A DNA stretch of 64,000 nt, from NCBI GenBank assembly GCA_905221605.1, contig CAJNDS010001101.1, positions 615,001 through 679,000 of the forward strand, read 5' to 3'. The notes beneath the pieces were generated by a model. That model worked only from the letters and a program-made list of their open reading frames with translations. It was not told the origin of the DNA and made no database searches. Origin of the DNA: Symbiodinium natans (lineage: Eukaryota > Sar > Dinophyceae > Suessiales > Symbiodiniaceae). Shown piece by piece: positions 59,858 to 64,000 of this stretch. How positions within the stretch are numbered: the stretch's first letter is position 1; each line of letters begins with the position of its first letter. A program made the translations under genes and the position numbers.

Positions 59858-60087
59858 TTGACATGTTCCCCCTTATCTTTACCCCTTCTCTGGAGGAAAC
59901 CCTGGAAAAAAGTATATACTTTCCAGGTATAAGAAGCTATAACGGGAACCGAGAGCCCAAAAAAGTATTAAAGTATAGTACTCCAAAGCCCAGTAACAGT
60001 CCTTAGTAGGCATTATAAAAAGGGGCACTGTAATCCCTATAAAGGACTGTTAGTTACTAACAGTTAGTATAAGGGGGAACATCCCAA
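59858..60087. mobile_element. MITE family B with a nested family F element
   Basis: Outer: ACATGTTCCCCCTTAT on the left, TAACAGTCCTTAGTAGG resuming at 59993, TATAAGGGGGAACATCCCAA on the right. Inner (59876-59992): CTCTGGAGGAAACCCTGG to AGTACTCCAAAGCCCAG. Confidence 0.85.
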
Positions 60088-60089
60088 CC

Positions 60090-60233
60090 TACTTGGAGGC
60101 TCATGACACTTGTTAATCAGTTATAACTGTACTTATAACTGTACTTATAACCATATTAGGGCACTTAAGGGGCTTATAAGTGGGCTATGAGTACAGTTGT
60201 AATTGGCTAATAAGTACCATGAACCTCCAAGTA
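60090..60233. mobile_element. MITE family A, full-length
   Basis: TACTTGGAGGCTCATGACAC on the left, AGTACCATGAACCTCCAAGT on the right. It abuts the preceding composite element. Confidence 0.83.
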
Positions 60234-60699
60234 GGGGGTTTTGGGGTTTGGGGTGCTAGGGTTTTAGGGCACAAGGGCCTAGGGCCTAGGGATTACGGCT
60301 GTTACTTGTTCATATCAATTACTTAAAGGGTTGAGGGGTTTAGTTCTTACTTTCGTTGCTCCAAAAACCTCAACCCTAAACCCTCCTCACCCCTAAAGAC
60401 CCGCGAGGTAGGTTTCGTTTCTACCGGGATTCTCCTTTGAAGGGACCCGCGTCCTATGGTCCATCTCTCTGCAGGGATGGAGGGTAATATGGGTGCCCTC
60501 TTCTGCGGGGGTTCCTGGAACAAGGATTCTGGTATGTTAAGGGCTAGATACGGGGGTTTAGAAAAATCAGGTGCCCGTAATCTAGACCCCCGAATACTCG
60601 GACTCCCTTATAATAAGGACACAATAAGGTACCCCTAATTTCGGAAACATACGGGGGTCCACTATGTTGGGACATACCAAAAAGAACAGCACAAAAAGC

Positions 60700-60918
60700 C
60701 AAGGGTTTAGGGTTTAGGGTTTAGGGTTTAGGGTTTAGGGTCTAGGGTTTAGGGTGTAGGGTTTCGGACTTAGGAAGTCAGAGGGGAACCCTCCCAGCGG
60801 ATCCCGGAGCTTCGAAAGTGGCTAGGCTTCTTTGTTGCGTGCAGTTGGGGCTTAGGGTTTAGGGTTTAGGGTTTAGGGTTTAGGGTTTAGGGTTTAGGGT
60901 TTAGGGTTTAGGGTTTAG
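60700..60918 (+). repeat. Two interstitial telomere arrays around a unique piece
   Basis: TTTAGGG units at 60703-60765 and 60850-60918, same orientation. Confidence 0.94.
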
Positions 60919-61014
60919 TTGTGACTGTACCCCCCCCACTTCACTACAGGGACATCGAAGCCCGGGTTGATTTGAAAACCCAAGCCCTGCCTAGACCGCC
61001 CCCAACTACCTTTG

Positions 61015-61107
61015 GGTTTAGGGTTTAGGGTTTAGGGTTTAGGGTTTAGGGTTTAGGGTTTAGGGTTTAGGGTTTAGGGTTTAGGGTTTAGGGTTTAGGG
61101 TTTAGGG
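61015..61107 (+). repeat. Interstitial telomere array running into a MITE
   Basis: About thirteen TTTAGGG units that pass without a gap into the left end of the family B element at 61108 (AGGGTTGGGATG). Confidence 0.96.
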
Positions 61108-61215
61108 TTGGGATGTTCCCCCCTATACTAACAGTCCTGAGTAGGTGTTACAGTACCCCCCCAACTGTAAGATCCCTATCAAGGGACTGTTAGTATAACG
61201 GGGGGAACATCCCAA
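61108..61215. mobile_element. MITE family B, full-length
   Basis: TTGGGATGTTCCCCCCTATA on the left, GGGGGGAACATCCCAA on the right. Confidence 0.87.
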
Positions 61216-61304
61216 GTTTAGGGATTCTAGGGGTCAGCTTTTTCGCAGGCACGTGGGGAATGATGGGGGTAGGGTGTAGGGTTTAGGGTTTAGGGTTTAT
61301 CCTC

Positions 61305-61446
61305 GTGCTTGGAGGTTCGTGGTACCCATAACCTAGTTTTAACTGCACTTAGAACCCACTCACAAGCCCCTTACGTGCCCCGACATGGATGTAGTTGGGT
61401 TCTAAGTGCAGTGATAATGGGGCTAGTAAGTACCATGAACCTCCAC
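61305..61446. mobile_element. MITE family A, diverged
   Basis: GTGCTTGGAGGTTCGTGGTA on the left, AGTACCATGAACCTCCACTG on the right. Confidence 0.78.
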
Positions 61447-62640
61447 TGTGGTTTTGGCTGTTGAGCTCACGGCACCTGGACCCACGAGGAACCTAGAGGA
61501 ATGAACGGGTACCCTTATTGGTTTAAAGGGGCTTAGTTGCATGGGAACCCAAACCCGAAAAAAAGGGAAATAAGGGCCTCCTCTGGGTCCTAGTAGCCCT
61601 ACACCCTAAACCCTAAACCCTTTTGGGTTCGAACTCAGGGTTCCCCCAGTGAAAACTGTATCTGGTACCTCCCCCCCTGCGCCTCATTTAGGGCTCAGGG
61701 TTTAGGGTTTGGGGTTTGGGGGTTAGGGTTTAGGGTTTAGGGTTTAGGGTTTGGGGTTCAGGGTTTGGGGTTGAGGGTTTCCGGCTTGGGGTTTAGGATT
61801 TACAGTATGGTTGAGGGATTAAGGCCAGCTCCTCCAAACCCCTAAACCCCACGCGGGTGTAGAGGGCCCGGGGTTTAGGAGTTTCAAGTCGGATTTCGTA
61901 TCTCAACCGTGCATGTGTTAACAGTATCGGTCCTTAAAAATTTGACTCCTCTAGTCCCTGGTAAGGGTACTTGAGGGGTCTCGCTACATTCATGTCTTTC
62001 TCAAAAAGCGGACTACACTCTGAACCCTAAACTCTAAACCCAAGTTGCAAGGAGCTGATAATAGCTGAATTTTTGCTCCTGTAGTTCAAGCTCCGAAGCC
62101 AGACGCTCTACATGTTTCAGGGCTGAAGGTTAAGGTTGGGGTTAGGGGTTGGGGGTTTGGGGACTTGGGATCCCGAAACTCTGATCCCGGTTCCTAAGGG
62201 AGGGGGGTTCATGGGGGTTAGGTACCTCAGGAGCCTTAAGGAAGCTTAGGGAGCCTTAGGGAGTAGTGGGGAGTATTAGGGAACCTTAGGTTACATACAC
62301 CCCCTTAAACTCCCCTCCCTTAAGAACCCTAAACCCTAAACCCTAAAATTCACAGCACCACCACCTCCGAAGCTCACAGACGGGGCTTGCCCTGCCGGCA
62401 GCCCACTCCTAAGCTCCAGGCGCTCAACGCCTGAATTGCACTAGCAGATGCCGGCCTTGACTAGGTTTCCCCTAAACTCTAAACATCTCTAAACCCTAAA
62501 CCCTAGACCCTAAACCCGAAACCCTAAACCCTAAACCCTCACTCTGTTCTAAAGGGGTTTGCTAGGAATCCCAACAACCTCCGAAAACCCGAAAAAGGGA
62601 ACAAGGAAACAACGGGGCATCCTCGTGAACCGCAGCCCTG
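61447..62640. other. Unique and telomere-derived spacer
   Basis: ITRs at 61685-61765, 62325-62350 and 62490-62540; unique DNA between, with no supported gene. 62225-62295 has GCCTTAAGGAAGCTTAGGGA-type short repeats. Confidence 0.5.
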
Positions 62641-62641
62641 C

Positions 62642-63151
62642 CCCAAAGGGTCCATGCACCCATATGTAGTATGTGTATATGCATGTATACATATGCATAC
62701 AGAAAAATGTATACATATATATATATATATATAGATACATGAATATATATATATATATGTATATATTCTATTTGCCTTTTTGTAACAAGAACAAAATACG
62801 AATAATTCTGAATATACAAGATATCCTCTGTACGAGTAGCTAAACATAAACAATAGTAGTACTAGTCACAGTAAATAATCTGTTACATGATTACTACACG
62901 TGTATATACATAGTACACATATAGAAATACTTATACTACATATATATATATATGTCCTCATATATGTATACATATATACATATACCTGGGGCATGAAGCA
63001 GCCCAGATAGTAAACGGATGTAAACGGGGGATTCTCTATATTAGAGCCCGTTTTCGGGTTACTATTATAAGGCGGCCCCTGTTTATTTAGGCGACCCACA
63101 AAGACACCATTATTTAGAGAAATGACCGTATAGATGCATGGACCCTCGGGG
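62642..63151. mobile_element. Large family G-type element with AT-rich interior
   Basis: Ends CCCAAAGGGTCCATGCACCC and the inverse (TGCATGGACCCTCGGGG), about 510 bp apart. The interior is AT-rich with several (TA)n tracts (62700-62760 and 62935-62985). It is five times the usual family G length; no transposase frame is visible. Confidence 0.5.
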
Positions 63152-63465
63152 TATATCCGCGCGGCGTCCTCCGCAGCACGCGCTGTCAAACTGAGCGCGC
63201 GACTTCACACTGCCGCGTGTGTGGCGTGAGAAGCCAATTCTCCGGGAATATCGAGGCTTTTGAGGGTTCAAGGCTTAGGGCCTCGGGTTTAGGGCGCAGG
63301 TTTTTCGGCCTAGGGTTTAGGGCTTCGGGCGTAGGGCTTCCGGGGTTTCGGAGTGCCCCCATCTTGGAGCTGAGTGAAGAGGCTCAGCATTTACAAGGCT
63401 TGGGGCTTCCACACTCTAGGGTGTCGGGCGATTCGGGACCACGCCCGGATTGAAGCCGATAAGTT

Positions 63466-63560
63466 TACCCAAAGGCTCCTATGTAGTACCTTTTTGGGGT
63501 AGTATACTAGGATCCCCTTTAACTAGCCCAAAAAAGGAACTACATTGGAGCCTATGGGTA
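63466..63560. mobile_element. MITE family C, full-length
   Basis: TACCCAAAGGCTCCTATGTA on the left, TACATTGGAGCCTATGGGTA on the right. Confidence 0.86.
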
Positions 63561-64000
63561 GGGTTCCATGAGGTTTTGGCTAAAGTTTCTGAGGCTTACA
63601 TAACCCACACGTCGCGGCAGAAAGCCTCACGCATGCGCCACCCAATGGCTCATCTTTGCGTACAAGCCTGAGTTTTCCCGCAGACTCCAAGACATCCCAT
63701 AGCCAGGGAATAGCCCCTTCAACTGCCACCCTAAACCCTAAACCCTAAATCCCAAACCCGTAACCTCAAACCCTAAACCCTAAAGCCGAATCGGATGCCC
63801 AGGAAGATTCCTTAGTCAAGGGATATTAGAGTGTCTGGGTTCAGGGGACTTCGTAAGGTGCAGGGTTTCGGCGGGTTTAGTTTAGGGTTTAAGGTAGGGT
63901 ACGTAGGTACAACGTAGAGATCTAGAAGTATCCTTTAGAAAACCCTCATGGAGTCCATCGTGCTTAATAACCGTTTAATAACCTTGCTTCATATCTACCC
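63561..64000. other. Spacer to window end
   Basis: A CCCTAAA remnant at 63728-63785 and a family D remnant (GATTCCTTAGTCAAGGGATA, AGAGTGTCTGGG) at 63798-63839; no gene supported. Confidence 0.55.

Noticed and set aside
1-64000. Dinoflagellate spliced leader, tRNA genes, 5S rRNA.
   Set aside because: No matching leader sequence, and no tRNA T-arm/anticodon arrangement or 5S motif, was found by eye. The lineage therefore stays open.

Overview
The window is nuclear DNA of a microbial eukaryote, not of a bacterium. Plant/alga-type telomere repeats (TTTAGGG on one strand, CCCTAAA on the other) run through all 64 kb as well over a hundred short interstitial blocks (ITRs) in both orientations. No open frame has a Shine-Dalgarno or operon arrangement, candidate exons carry GT...AG splice signals, and a piece of cytosolic-type 28S rRNA lies at 43.6 kb. 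The lineage cannot be fixed from the sequence. Algae or protists with TTTAGGG telomeres (for example green algae, dinoflagellates, chromerids) fit; no spliced-leader sequence was seen.

The DNA is a mosaic of four things. (1) ITR blocks, from two copies to about 26, some drifted to homogeneous 8-9 bp variants. (2) At least ten families of short palindromic elements of 70-230 bp (labelled A to L here; the labels are mine), shaped like MITEs and often nested in each other. (3) Tandem repeats: 63-, 84- and 21-bp arrays at 7.9-9.0 kb, a 150-bp higher-order satellite at 21.1-22.95 kb, two 87-bp GC-rich arrays at 38.0-39.7 kb, and several microsatellites. (4) Short unique islands of 60-900 bp between ITRs, many open in one or more frames.

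No complete gene can be assigned with confidence and no protein family was recognised. The best coding evidence is: a pair of diverged copies (5.73-5.82 kb minus, 10.36-10.45 kb plus) whose differences are nearly all synonymous; a glutamine-rich exon pair (10.24 and 13.79 kb, minus strand); a two-exon set at 10.77-11.08 kb with canonical splice sites and a CxxCH motif; a two-exon set at 28.86-29.50 kb; a minus-strand exon at 18.2-18.4 kb; and a frameshifted coding stretch at 54.0-54.34 kb. Other islands are listed as low-confidence candidate exons. If they are real, genes here are cut into very small exons with introns made of ITRs and MITEs.

The most unusual signals are structural. One ITR sits inside a MITE between perfect 13-bp duplications. 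Other ITRs interrupt MITEs. Several head-to-head TTTAGGG/CCCTAAA junctions resemble telomere fusions. Short unique islands flanked outward by telomere repeats look like embedded mini-chromosomes. Together they suggest that telomere repeats are being inserted at break sites throughout this region.
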